64,000 nt of DNA from Dichotomocladium elegans (lineage: Eukaryota > Mucoromycota > Mucoromycetes > Mucorales > Lichtheimiaceae): the NCBI GenBank assembly GCA_025716815.1, contig JAIXMN010000004.1, positions 1-64,000 on the forward strand, written 5' to 3'. The position numbers were made by a program, and so were the translations under genes. Below, in pieces: positions 53,344 to 63,993 of this stretch. The notes under the pieces were generated by a model. The model saw only the letters and a program-made list of their open reading frames with translations. It was not told where the DNA came from and ran no database searches. Position 1 is the stretch's first letter; each line of letters begins with the position of its first letter.

Positions 53344-56300
53344 TTTTTGTTTGGTGCGATTAGAAAGCTCTGCGGGTTCACCCTTCCCCAGCAACTTTGC
53401 CGGAGGGAAAAGGCGGGATAAAGCGTCAGGCAAAACGTTGTGTATGCCGGGCAGATAGACGACGTCGAAATTATAATCCAGGATGCGGTCAAGCCACTTT
53501 GTGAGCATGGGATTGAGCTCTTTCTGAGAATTTAGATACGTAAGGCTACGATGATCACAGAATACAGTGAATTTGTTGCTCCATAATGCTGTATGGTAAG
53601 AGTTGAGTGCGAACACAATAGCAAGGAGTTCTAATTTTGTCACAGAATAATTCCGCTCGGAAGTCGATAGGGATCTAGCCTTGAAGGAGATGTATCGTTT
53701 GTGTCCAGCGTCATCCAACTGATACAGCACGGCAGAAATGCCAGTTCGGCTAGCATCAGTGGCGACATAAAATTGACGAGAAAAGTCAGGTTGGTAAAGG
53801 ACAATGTTTTGTTTTAGCATCTGCTTGAGCGTGTCAAATGCGACTTGATGTTCTTGTTTCCAAACTGGTCGTAAATCGGCAATATTACGCAATTTGTCCA
53901 ATGGATTGGTCAAAACCGATGCTTTAGCCAGGTGCTCTCGGTGGAAGTTGATCATTCCCAGAAAGGCAGCGACTTGTTTACCCGTAACGGGAGTCGGGAT
54001 TTCGTCAATGATGGCCAACTTACGTGGATCCAAACTTTTTCGGCCGCCCTCGGATATACAATATCCAAGAATGTACACTGTTCGCATAGCGAAGCAGCAC
54101 TTTTTAGGATTAAGCACTAAATTGACGTTGCTTAGTCGTTGAATTACAGTTGCTACATGAGTAATGTGCTCTTGCATGTTGGCGGAGAAAATAATGATAT
54201 CATCCACAAAGGTTGCGACATAAGGTAAGTCCGAGAGAAGGACGTTCATACAGCGTTGAAATTTGCTGCTGATTGTTTTAATGCCAAAAGGGCAACCCAC
54301 GAAGCAGTACCTACAGCCATCGACGACCGAGGTAAAACTCGTCTTAATTTGGTCGGGTTCATGTATTGGTAAACGATGAAATGCTGCGGTAGCATCCAAA
54401 GTGGTAAACACGTTGTACTGAGGTTGACCGACCATGTTCATGATATCGCTGATTAGCGGAATGTTGACAAACTCGTCTTTCAATAAAGTGTTGAGGAGAC
54501 GTGGGTCAATTACTACTCTCCAAGAGGTGTAACGCCCATCTTTTTCTGACTTTTTTGGAGCCAGGGTAACAGGATTATTCCACTTACCATAAGCAGCATC
54601 TGGAGGCACTTCGCGTATCACTCCGTCAGCAAGCCATTTGTCAAAAGTTTCTTTCAGCAAAGGTTTATGCTTTTCAGCGATATTGTACTGGCGGCGATAA
54701 GCCGTTTTCCCGGGAGGAGTTGACAAATGTACAACAGCCTCTGGTAATGTGCAAAAAGCATTTGTTGGTATGGCTTTGTTTACCGCCAAAAGGGGATTAA
54801 TTTTCTCAAACAATTGAGTACGCTCCAATTCAGTACCAGCTGGTGACGCGTTTGGTTTGGGAATCTTTTCTTTCTCATTCCCGTCATCGTTCTCTTTTGC
54901 GCCATTGTCCCAAGTGGAGACAAGCCCAGTATATCCAATACCGAAATGAGGCATGAGATCAGTACCAATGCTCATAACATGGTTGTTGCTTAGATTCATA
55001 ATTTCAAAACTATGTTTCAGACGGCGATTGTTATACTGTACGTTCAATTGATTTGTAGAGCCAATACGGTCAATCGCAAGGGAATTATCAGCCAAGTGTA
55101 TTTTTCCAGCAACATGGCTGTTTATTATAAAGCTGTGCTTTTTGGCAAAAGAGAGGTCGACCGAGGAAAAATTCGCTCCTGAGTCAAGCAACGCCCAAAC
55201 TCGCTGGCCCTCCATTGTTACAGGTATAACGATTTCCTCTTTGTGAGTTCTCGACTGTTTGCATTTGGTTGCAGCACGGGAAAGCTTACATTGTTGGAGG
55301 AGGGTTAGAGCTTCGGCCATTTCCTCATCGTCATCGGTGGGAGCACCAGCTTCATCATTTTCCTCCTCAGCTGCATTGGATTGCTGGAATACCAGCGTGG
55401 CCATTCGGTTGGCCCATTCTCGACCTTCCTTATGCTCATTAGGCGCGATTTGCGGCTTATTTTTTGAAATCGATGCAGGCGATTTGTGGTTTGGGCAACT
55501 GTGCTGGCTGCTAAACTGCACAGCAATGCCCTTTTTCAAGCAATGCTTGCACGGATTAGTGACCAATTTTTGGGGTCTACCCTTACCATTGCTGAAGGAA
55601 TCCTTATTGCGTTTGAACCGACTTGCACGATTAAGTGGCTGCGCTTCATGTGGGCGCTTGGTGCCGGACGTGTTGGGAGTTGGCAAGGATGCCATGTGCT
55701 TATTCAGTTCGCGAATGTCTTTGGGCCATTCGGTGCCGAAGTTCTTAGCTAAAAAGCTAGTGACGACGCGGTGTGATTCCGGTGTCATATTTTCCAAAAG
55801 CAACGCAGAAATTAGCGGATGGTCAGATTCAAGTTTTGCTGAATACACAGCTTTGATGAAGCGCTGGAGGTAATGGTTGATCGATTCCCTATCGCCTTGG
55901 TAGCAGTTAAGTACCTCGACAATGAGTCGATACTCCTCCGTTGCTGTGTCAAATAGATTGACGATTGTTTTTTGGACGACTGCCCAAGAGTGAGTTTGTT
56001 CACCCTCTTTTGTAGGATTTTGTACGAGTTCCTGCTCGAGTTGTTCGCGCTGGGCTGCGTCCAATGCGCGAAGCAAAAGACGAGGCCACAGCTTATCCAA
56101 ATGCTTGGACAATCCGTCATAACCGATCACCGTTTCAAAGGCGATTGCCCATTGCTGGGCCGAAGCATAAACTTGCTTGGCCTCCGGGTTTGAATGCTTG
56201 GTGGTGCGCGTGTTGAGGTACGGAATGTCCTTCGGAAGTTTAACTCGGTCGTAGTTGAATTCGGCAGCGACTGGCTGTTGGTGCGACACAGGCACTGGTT

Positions 56301-56613
56301 CACCCGTGAGCTCAGGGACGAGCGGGAACTGGACTTTCCACAGCTCCCAGCACTGCGAAAGATTTTCTTGGGCGGCCTTGATGACGGCAAAGGCGGCTTG
56401 GCGTGCTTCTTGCGACGTGCCTTGTTCGTGCACAACACGATTCCACGCTCTTGTCAAGTCGCCTAGTTCGGCGACGAAGGTGCGGCAGACTGACAAGGCT
56501 GCATCCTGTGGCGACGCATGGTCCGAGAAGACCGAGCCATTCTGGCTGGTGCCAGCAGACACGGGGGTGCCGATGTTGTTGTTGTTGTTGTTGTTGCTGG
56601 TGGTGGTGTTCAT
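53344..56613 (-). pseudogene. gypsy element E Gag-Pol, truncated before integrase
   Basis: One fused frame starting MNTTTSNNNNNNNIG, related to element A: gag (YDRVKLPKDIPYLNTRTTKH, RESINHYLQRFI), a Cys/His cluster (CKHCLKKG...HSCPNHK), protease ALLDSGANFSSVDL, RT (WRVVIDPRLLNTLL, GCPFGIKTISSKFQR, catalytic FVDDIIIFS), RNase H (YVATDASRTGISAVL). Ends in the RNase H-integrase linker (PDALSRLFPPAKLLG), where LTR B begins at 53343; the last 40-odd residues of the open frame are LTR B sequence. No integrase or 3' LTR remains, although the rest is intact. Confidence 0.92.
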
Positions 56614-56658
56614 GTTGTTGCTGTTTGGTGGTGGTGGTGAGAATTCACGAAAAAAAAG

Positions 56659-56847
56659 TGCAGTGGATGGCGTAAACAGACGATAATAAGTCGTGAGACT
56701 CGAAGGTAGTGAACTTTATCAGAGAAAAGAACAACGATTCGTAATACGAGTGTACGTCTGTATAAACCAAACTGCCAGCGGAGTGGCCCTCACTACTAAA
56801 ATTATTCTACTTTTGATATCGCGACACAAATCACTCAGGACACGACA
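56659..56847 (-). repeat. element E 5' LTR
   Basis: 189 bp, plus strand TGCAGTGGATGGCG...GGACACGACA. Same as the solo copy at 57695-58249 without its MITE. Confidence 0.9.
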
Positions 56848-56869
56848 CAACCTTACTACATATCTGGAT

Positions 56870-57034
56870 ATGGTCTCTAATGACCGTACCAAAATCCGTA
56901 GATTTTACAAGCGTTGTTGGAGATACATTGAGGCATACCACACAATCAATGACTCAAAAGAAGCAAATGAATCTGTAAGGAAGTTTACAAGCCGGAAATA
57001 TCGATCCCATAGGCGAATTGGTCTACACGATTAA
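56870..57034 (+). CDS. short host-like ORF, possible LYR-type remnant
   Basis: 55 residues from ATG (MVSNDRTKIRRFYKRCWRYI...) to RRIGLHD. The frame is open upstream to the LTR E border at 56848, so the original N-terminus may be lost. A basic helical pattern FYKR...F loosely recalls small LYR-motif mitochondrial proteins; I cannot confirm it. AATAAA at about 57087 could be its poly(A) signal. It converges on the gene at 57295. Confidence 0.35.
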   Translation: MVSNDRTKIRRFYKRCWRYIEAYHTINDSKEANESVRKFTSRKYRSHRRIGLHD

Positions 57035-57294
57035 TCGGATATATAATGTAATGTTCGGCGTTTAAATATTTCCAAAATTTGGAACAAAATAAAGTTTCAA
57101 GGTTTAAAGCAGAATGCACCATAACCATCGTCATTGCAGTTGGGTAAAAGTTCTTGATTTATGAACTCAACTAATCGGTGATCCCCAGCCTTTGATATAT
57201 TATGCTCATGCATAATTGCTCGCAATGACAGACTTAGTTTTTCTTGGGTCGTAAAAATGGGTATCGCGGATTGTGCAGGACTGCGAGTTTCAAG

Positions 57295-57683
57295 CTAACT
57301 GGTACTGTTGAAGATCGGCATATCTTCTACAAGTAGGGCATTATCTGCCGTGTTTATATCAAAATTTTGGCAAACAACTGGTTCGTCTGTCTCAGGTGGT
57401 GACAGAGAGACACGGCTGACTCGGTTATCATCATAATCATCATCATCATCAAACTCAAAGTCAAAGTCATCGTCATCTTGCAAGTTCTAGTTATTGGTGA
57501 TATTAATATCGCTGTTGAATCCCTAAGCTCCATTTGCTCTACACGGCGCTCACGTCTTGCTGGATCATCCGTGGCGACGCCTCAGATGGTGTTACATGCT
57601 GGGGAATTGCCATTGGTTGCTCAACTGGCCTGCCAAATGTGTTCTGGAAACATTCAAATCTGTGCTTATTATAGACATCGCTA
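57295..57683 (-). pseudogene. 3' exons of an unknown host-like gene
   Basis: Exon 57683-57554 (SDVYNKHRFECFQNTFGRPV ... ASPRMIQQD) and last exon 57486-57295 (Asp-rich DDDDFDFEFDDDDDYDD, ending FNSTS), joined by a 67-nt GT-AG intron. A likely acceptor (CTATCAG) at 57684-57690 is only a few bases from solo LTR E, so the LTR sits in the preceding intron. The 5' exons are not identified. Family unknown. Confidence 0.5.
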
Positions 57684-57694
57684 CTGATAGGAAT

Positions 57695-58249
57695 TGCAGT
57701 GGATGGCGTAAACAGACAATAATAAGTCGTGAGACTCGAAGGTAGTGAACTTTATCAGAGAAAAGAACAACGATTCGTAATACAGGATTTTCAAGAAGAA
57801 GTTTGCCACAAAATTTAGTTGTTCGTATAGACCGTCTAGGTTTTTCGTTTTTTTGGCTTCAAATTCGAATACAAATTTTAGTATTTCGTTGCTACCCTTT
57901 TGTCAAATTTAATGGCAATAGCAGCAAGAACATTTCATTCAAGGGTATAGGTGAGTCTTCCTTCTCCTCTTTTTACACCAGAATAGTTTTGGGACACCAA
58001 CCATTTATGTTTCATTCTAATTTCAAAGGAAGAAGAGAAACGAAATACTAAAACTTGTATTCGAATTTGAAGCCAAAAAAACGAAAAACCTAGATGGTCT
58101 ATATGAACAACTAAATTTTGTGGCAAATTTCTTCTTGAAAATCCTGTACGAGTGTACGTCTGTATAAACCAAACTGCCAGCGGAGTGGCCCTCACTACTA
58201 AAATTATTCTACTTTTGATATCGCGACACAAATCACTCAGGACACGACA
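57695..58249 (-). repeat. solo LTR of family E carrying a MITE, TSD GGAAT
   Basis: GGAAT at 57690-57694 and 58250-58254. TGCAGTGG...GACACGACA. Its 189 bp are interrupted by 364 bp plus TA (57783-58146). Confidence 0.93.
57783..58146. mobile_element. MITE with CAGGATTTTC ends, TA target, about 110-bp inverted repeats
   Basis: Ends CAGGATTTTCAAG / CTTGAAAATCCTG, flanked by TA. The empty site CGTAATACGAGTG is present in the LTR at about 56740, proving the borders. It shares terminal bases with TA elements at 26877, 38574 and 45890, so one of those families may mobilise it. Non-coding. Confidence 0.95.
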
Positions 58250-58254
58250 GGAAT

Positions 58255-58665
58255 GTCACAGCTAGGGCAAATCTTGTTCCTCATGTATCCTGTTGAGTTG
58301 CAGGAATTGAGAGGTTTGTGGCAAAGGAATATAATAATATGTTTAAACGGAATATATATTGCATCCTGTCTTACCTCAGTATGACAGTGGGTCTTTGTTG
58401 TACCACCTAAAACCAACAGGAACTACCCTTTCTTGTATTGTTAACTAACAGGATATTTATACTAGTTTAAATGTTTAAGGATATGTCTCAGATTTCTACT
58501 TGATAAGATCATGTGTAAGGAAGCTTGGTTTCAGGGATGGTGTTGTTTGGTAATCAATGTCACAGGCTATATGTTGATCTGACTGTTACCCTCGGCCAAT
58601 CGTATTTGGCCATGGCTGGTTAGTAGATGGTGTAACAGGAGTCATATGTAGAGCTTTGTGATTGG
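58255..58665. other. unassigned spacer
   Basis: About 410 bp, probably host sequence upstream of the gene at 57295. A donor-like GAG-GTAAGA on the minus strand near 58378 may mark a small exon. Nothing firm. Confidence 0.4.
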
Positions 58666-58670
58666 GTTAC

Positions 58671-59067
58671 TGTGGTGTTTTCGTTGTTTTTTATGGTGGA
58701 CAGTTAGAATACGATGAGACTCGTGGATGTCTTTTATTCGAATGAAATCGGAAATTAAGATCCTCCATCGCTACACATTTATCTACTATTTATATGATTT
58801 ATGGCAGAGGTCCTAATTAGGTCAACTAGCTACTCCGTCTTACACGGGTACTCGGAGATGGTAGCACTATTACAGATAAGGTGCTTGTGTGTGTATCGGT
58901 GACCTCTATCATACGTTATATGTCCTTGTTCCTTTCAGACCATCCTCACGTCGGTAAAACCTCATAAAAACCCAGTGGGAGAAAAATAGAGGGAAAAAGA
59001 CTGTGGAAATGGATCTGGTTATAACGCCGCGTCATGGATCCTTCAATCCGTAATCACCTATGCGACA
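58671..59067 (+). repeat. solo LTR of family A (copy 3), TSD GTTAC
   Basis: 397 bp, TGTGGTGTTTTCG...CACCTATGCGACA, GTTAC at 58666-58670 and 59068-59072. It ends 70 bp upstream of the ATG at 59138 and could influence that gene. Confidence 0.95.
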
Positions 59068-59137
59068 GTTACCAGTGGAGATAATTTATCAACCATCTCC
59101 GACTTTTTCTTCCTCTTTCCATCAGCAATCATTTCAA

Positions 59138-59919
59138 GATGCCACCTAAGTATGCTTCTCAGAGAACATCCACCCAGAGAGAAATGGATGAACTATGACG
59201 TCAAGTTGCGACCATCGCCAGAAACATGACCACTTTGATGTCGATGATCAAACCCTTGGCTGTTCAGGGCCAAAAAATCGAGGAGATGTCTGCGCAGCTG
59301 GCTCACCTCGTTGAAGCTATTGCGCAACCAGCACCAGCTTTGCAACCAGAGAGTCCCACAGTGGATGAGGAATTGGTGATCCCTCATCCTATGAAGGTCG
59401 TGGGCACGAAGTATCGACGCACCAACGTCACGAAGACGCACATAATCGACCATGTCATCAAGCCCTATTGCCAGGACGCAGATGGCCAAGAGCTCCCAGA
59501 TGCCCAGCTAAAGGGCATTTACAGTAACATCCTTGCTTTACGCAAGGTTGTCATCGAGATTGCACTGCGTGGCCTAGGGCTTTGCACATGCAGCGCATCA
59601 AGTGAGTGCATTTGTGGTGCACCAGTATCCAGCACCATTCCTCTTTGGAGTCAGCTCACCACTGACTACAAAAGTCGAATGGTGGAACAGTTCAAGGCTG
59701 CTGTCTGGGCGAAGCAAAAGGTGCCCATGAGCAAGTGTGCAAGGCAATGGGCAGCCATGCACATGCTGGAGGAAGGCTGGGGCACGTGGGCAAAGAAGCC
59801 ACGAAATATTGGAAGAGACTATGCCAGGTATGACAATGTAACATCTCGTTCACGATCGGTTGTATTAATAATTCTACTGTGTTGGTAGCATGGGTACCTC
59901 TGAAAACAACGATATTTAG
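59138..59919 (+). pseudogene. unknown protein (transposon-accessory-like), 2 exons, one TGA
   Basis: ATG 59138 (MPPKYASQRTSTQREMDEL), in-frame TGA at 59196-59198, then an open frame with a helical N-part (MSAQLAHLVEAIAQ) and a conserved-looking core (VTKTHIIDHVIKPYC, LKGIYSNILALRKVVIEIAL, SRMVEQFKAAVWAKQKVP). Intron 59828-59888 (61 nt, GT-AG) leads to a short exon ending NNDI. No recognised domain; layout resembles the accessory gene of the CACTA element (coil, then basic core), but no sequence kinship was shown. Confidence 0.6.
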
Positions 59920-60014
59920 AAATGAGGTAAATCTATTAAGATAAGATGCAATGTCGACTCCCGCATAATAAATACTAGCAACACATCTCGCTCCGCTCGA
60001 TTGTTGCGTCAGCT

Positions 60015-60045
60015 GGGGGCTTCGCCCCCCGCCCCCATGAATCTC
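60015..60045 (-). terminator. Helitron 3' hairpin
   Basis: Minus strand GGGGGCGAAGCCCCC (6-bp stem, GAA loop), upstream of the terminal CTAG. In Helitrons such hairpins act as the rolling-circle stop signal. Confidence 0.7.
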
Positions 60046-60184
60046 TCGATTAGCCTGTAAAGCTGTTTCTTCTGCTGCGAATGATAATTTTATTGGCAAA
60101 AAATATAGAAAGGACTGAAGCGGCATAGAAAGGAAATATAGGCAAATGTGACATAGAAATAGAATCGCATATATGAGGTTGGGC

Positions 60185-63100
60185 TTATACGGAGGTGGGT
60201 GGTGATGGAAGGAGAACCTCAGGATAGACAACGTTTGCTGTAGAAGTCTCACCGGTGCTGAGAGAAATGCGTAAGTTGTCTGGCTTAGTTGCACGTGAAA
60301 GCGCGACATACAGCTGGCCATGCGAAAATACTGGGTCGCTGAGGCGTAGACCAACGCGTGATAATGTCTGCCCTTGAGCTTTGTGTATGGTCATAGCAAA
60401 GGCAGGGCGAACAGGAAATTGGCGGCGGCACAGAATGAATGGCAGCTCGCCTTCAGCAGAACACAGGTTGATCCGCGGCAGATAAAATTCGGGTCCTTGA
60501 TATCCGTCGGTAATACGCCTGACAACAATGCATCGGTTTTGGAGACCTACAACAAAAAGCTTCGTTCCATTGCAGAGCCCCGCATCAGGATCGAGATTGC
60601 GGAGCAGAACCAAGGGCATTCCGTGCTTCAAGTCAAGACAATGCGGAGGAATTCCTGGGCACGTCAGACTGCGAAGGAACTCGACGGGATATCGCGCATT
60701 GGCTGCATCAAGGTCGTCAGCGTCTGCAATACGATCCACTGAGTTGTACGTTCTGGTGTCACCCGGCAACATCTGGAATGCGGCTTTGTTGATGGCATCA
60801 ACATCGTCGTTGGTAGTCGCAAGAATGGCACAGTCGCTGAAGTCCTCTGGTTGCGGGTTTGGAACATGAATTCGAGGGTAGATCTCGTGGATCAGCTCAG
60901 TGATGTCATCCGATCCTATGCGCCATTGCGGGGGGATCGCGACAGTTTGGCTATAAGGCGGGCGGCCGTCACCTATAGCCAGAAGTTGTTCCGCAAAGGC
61001 GGCAGCCCCAGGTCCAGCGTTACGGACCCGCATGTTGATCGTTAAGCGAAGCACACGAACTGAAGGCCAAAAAGAAGCAGCTTGTATGATCGCAGACGTT
61101 ATCTCTGGGCGGATGCTGTTCCGGACAACAGGAAGCAACTGCCGAAAATCTCCACCGAAGACCACCACCTTGCCGCCGAAAGGAACATGCTCGCAGGCAG
61201 GGTTAACAGCGCCCATGATATCCTTCAGCGTGCGATTTACTGCCTCGAAGTTGTCCTTGCAGCACATGACTGCCTCATCCCAGACAATCAGGGATGCATG
61301 CTGAATGAGATGTGCAAGAGGACTACCACGACTTATGAAACACACGCTGGTCTCGTCAGCATTTAAAGGAACTTTGAAGCGGCTGTGTGCAGTCCGACCA
61401 CCGGGTAGTAAAATTGCAGCAATTCCAGAGGATGCAACAGGTATCGCGATCGCGTGCTGGGAACGAACATGGCTGAGGAGTGCTTTGAATACCTGTGACT
61501 TTCCAGTGCCACCTGGGCCATCAAGGAAGAAGAGGCGAGGAACGGAAGGATCGACCTGCTGCTCTTGAATTGCAGAGGTGATGGTGTCATAAGCGGCTCG
61601 CTGGTCAGTGTTGAGCATACGGACCAACTCAGCGTTGATCAAGGCCTGTTCCTCGGGATCATAATGGCGACGCTCACTATGCGTAAGGGCTTCATCACGT
61701 GGAATATCCTCACCTAGAGTTATCCGAGATTCCTGGGGTAAGGAAGGAAAGTCGGATAAGCGGTGGCCTGTTGCCTGGAGACGTGAATCGATATCACCAA
61801 GTGTTCTCTGGTAAATGCGTTCGATGTCATCTAGCTGTAGTTCGTGGTCATTTGGCAAACGATGAAGGCGGCGAAACTCGAAAAAGTAGTCGTCTGCCAT
61901 CCTCTCGCGATGGTTGTTCCATAATTCAAGAGGATTTGCTGGCGAGCAATTGGTAAGGATGATGCAGAAGAGACCACGAAGCAGTGATGCTGGTGCAGTT
62001 AGCGATGGCTCAGCCATGCTGCAGTCCCATTCCTCGTCCGACTCCAAAAGGTCTCGTGCGACTGCTGCTGCTTCAAAGGTAGGATGTACAATGCCGTCAT
62101 CGGTTGTACGTAGTGCCACAAAGCTTGTTGGACCATGGACGTTCAGCAAGAGCAAGCGTAGGCAATATAGTGGCATATTTGAGAGGGACGCGAAATAAAT
62201 CCGAGGCACTACATCCGCAAATGGCGGCTGGACTCTTCTTCTCCATTCGCGGATACTGGAATTCCAGGTGTAATATCGAGGGACATCCATATATTTAAGA
62301 GTTCGGGCAAATTCATCTTGGGAGCAGAGAGCAAAGAACCCAAGAAGTTTTGTCCCCGTGCTGGCTGTTCGTCGTGCTTCAGCAAGCTCTTGAGCACTCA
62401 TTGAGTCCCGGTATGTCACGTATTGCTGATCTGGCAAGTGAATATCCAAACGGTAAACTGACGGGTAATGCATGTGGATCTCATTTTCGACTATCCGCCA
62501 GAATGCTTCGCTTGGTCCAATATACCTTGCATTTTGGTATTGAAGAATCTCATCTACATCATGTGAAGCGGGAATTGAAGAAGCAGACGCAGAATCGGAG
62601 GCGGCAGAGACGGCAGAAGCAGAGGCAGAGGCAGAGGCAGAGGCAGAGGCAGAGGCAGAGGCAGAGGCAGAGGCAGAGGCAGAGGCAGTGGCAGTGGCAG
62701 TGGCAGTGGCAGCGGCAGAGGCAGAGGCAGAGGCAGTGGCAGTGGCAGTGGCAGCGGCAGAGGCAGTGGCAGAGGCAGGTCTCTGGTCTTGGGTAATCTC
62801 CACCAATGCTCGATCAGAACCTTTTGTTATGTACTTGCAAAGATACTTGATCGCCCTGGACGTTGTACAAATCTCAACGTTGATATGTGCATTATACTTG
62901 TAGGAGAGGTATGGGTTGTAAGGAACGACCCAAGTATTGTCCACAGGAATATCAAGGTTGGGAAATGTATATCCTCTGGCCATGTTCATACGTCTGCGGT
63001 AGATAGGGTACCCATCACTGCTCTTACGTGTCTCAGCACAGAAGCTTTTTGGGAACATCTTCTCGCATTTCCCGGTTTTCGAACAGCATGGTTGGCCAGG

Positions 63101-63993
63101 TCTGTACTGTCCGCAAGGTCCATGGATCATTGTGGCCTTTACTGTATGGAAAAGCTCTGGTTGAGTGACCTCATCTGGTAGCTCTGCACAAACGAAACGA
63201 TCCCAGTCCGATACCCTGTTTGGTCGGTCTTGTTCAGCAAGGATGAAAATCATATGGATGTGTGGCAAGCCGCGTTTCTGGAATTCCACAGTTGCCACAT
63301 ATCCAGTCACTTGACCAAAACATCCATCGTCGGTGATATGCTTAATGAGCTCCTTCATCTTCATGTAAAAGACCCGAGAACAAAGGTCAGGGCGATCATG
63401 GGCTTTCTGGCCAGGAAGAAGCTCTCGCGTGATTTCTGGCCATTGCGGATTGCATGTAATGTTATGAAGAGGGACGGATTACCCCTTTCGCGCATAATTG
63501 CGTAGGCATCTTGTTCCATCTGCTTCATATATCGGGGCCCACCAGTAAAACTTGAGGGTAGGATTACCCGCTGCCCCACCTGTTGTGGATCGACGTCATC
63601 TCCAATGCTGCTGTACACCTCCCTGCGAAGGTCGTCTTGGTTGCGGCGGAGGTAGTCAAGTCGGGCGCTCTCAATGCGTGCGTAGTTATCCACCAACAAT
63701 TGTTGGAAAAGCCTGCCGAAATGATGATCGTATATTTGCCTGGCGCCTTGACGAAGCATGAGCATATAAGCCATATAAGCTCGCAGAGTGACCTTCACAT
63801 GCGCACCTTGGACGGATTGGCTCCACAGGTCAGGATACCATTCTTCTTCTCCAAAAGGACGCATAAGCACGTAATGAAGGGGTATGTATGCCGGATGAAG
63901 GGAGCTAATCCGCTTGAGGTCACCTGACAAACGATCGGCAAGAACAATGTCATGAGGTTGAACAGTCCCGTCCACTGACTGTTCGATAACCAA
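60185..63993 (-). CDS. Helitron Rep-helicase (RepHel), one frameshift, 5' incomplete
   Basis: Helitron_like_N region (63993-63361: LHPAYIPLHYVLMRPFG, YMAYMLMLRQG, GQRVILPSSFTGGPRYM). A one-base loss near 63455 shifts into the next frame. HUH nuclease: RGLPHIHMIF, and the Tyr motif AIKYLCKYITKGSD. A Ser/Ala/Thr low-complexity tract encoded by a hexanucleotide repeat follows. The Pif1-type helicase has DGPGGTGKS (Walker A), LIVWDEAVM (Walker B), GGDFRQLLPV, MTIHKAQGQTL and YVALSRATK, and ends at 60185. The Rep nicks and joins single strands and the helicase unwinds DNA during rolling-circle movement. Confidence 0.92.
62580..62780. repeat. (GCAGAG/GCAGTG)n hexanucleotide repeat inside Helitron CDS
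   Basis: About 30 units of GGCAGA/GGCAGT, encoding alternating Ala-Ser and Ala-Thr on the minus strand between nuclease and helicase, in frame throughout. Confidence 0.93.

Noticed and set aside
36331..59198. UGA reassigned as a sense codon in this organism
   Set aside because: Other genes here use TGA as an apparent normal stop and each affected gene has only one; CpG decay explains it more simply.
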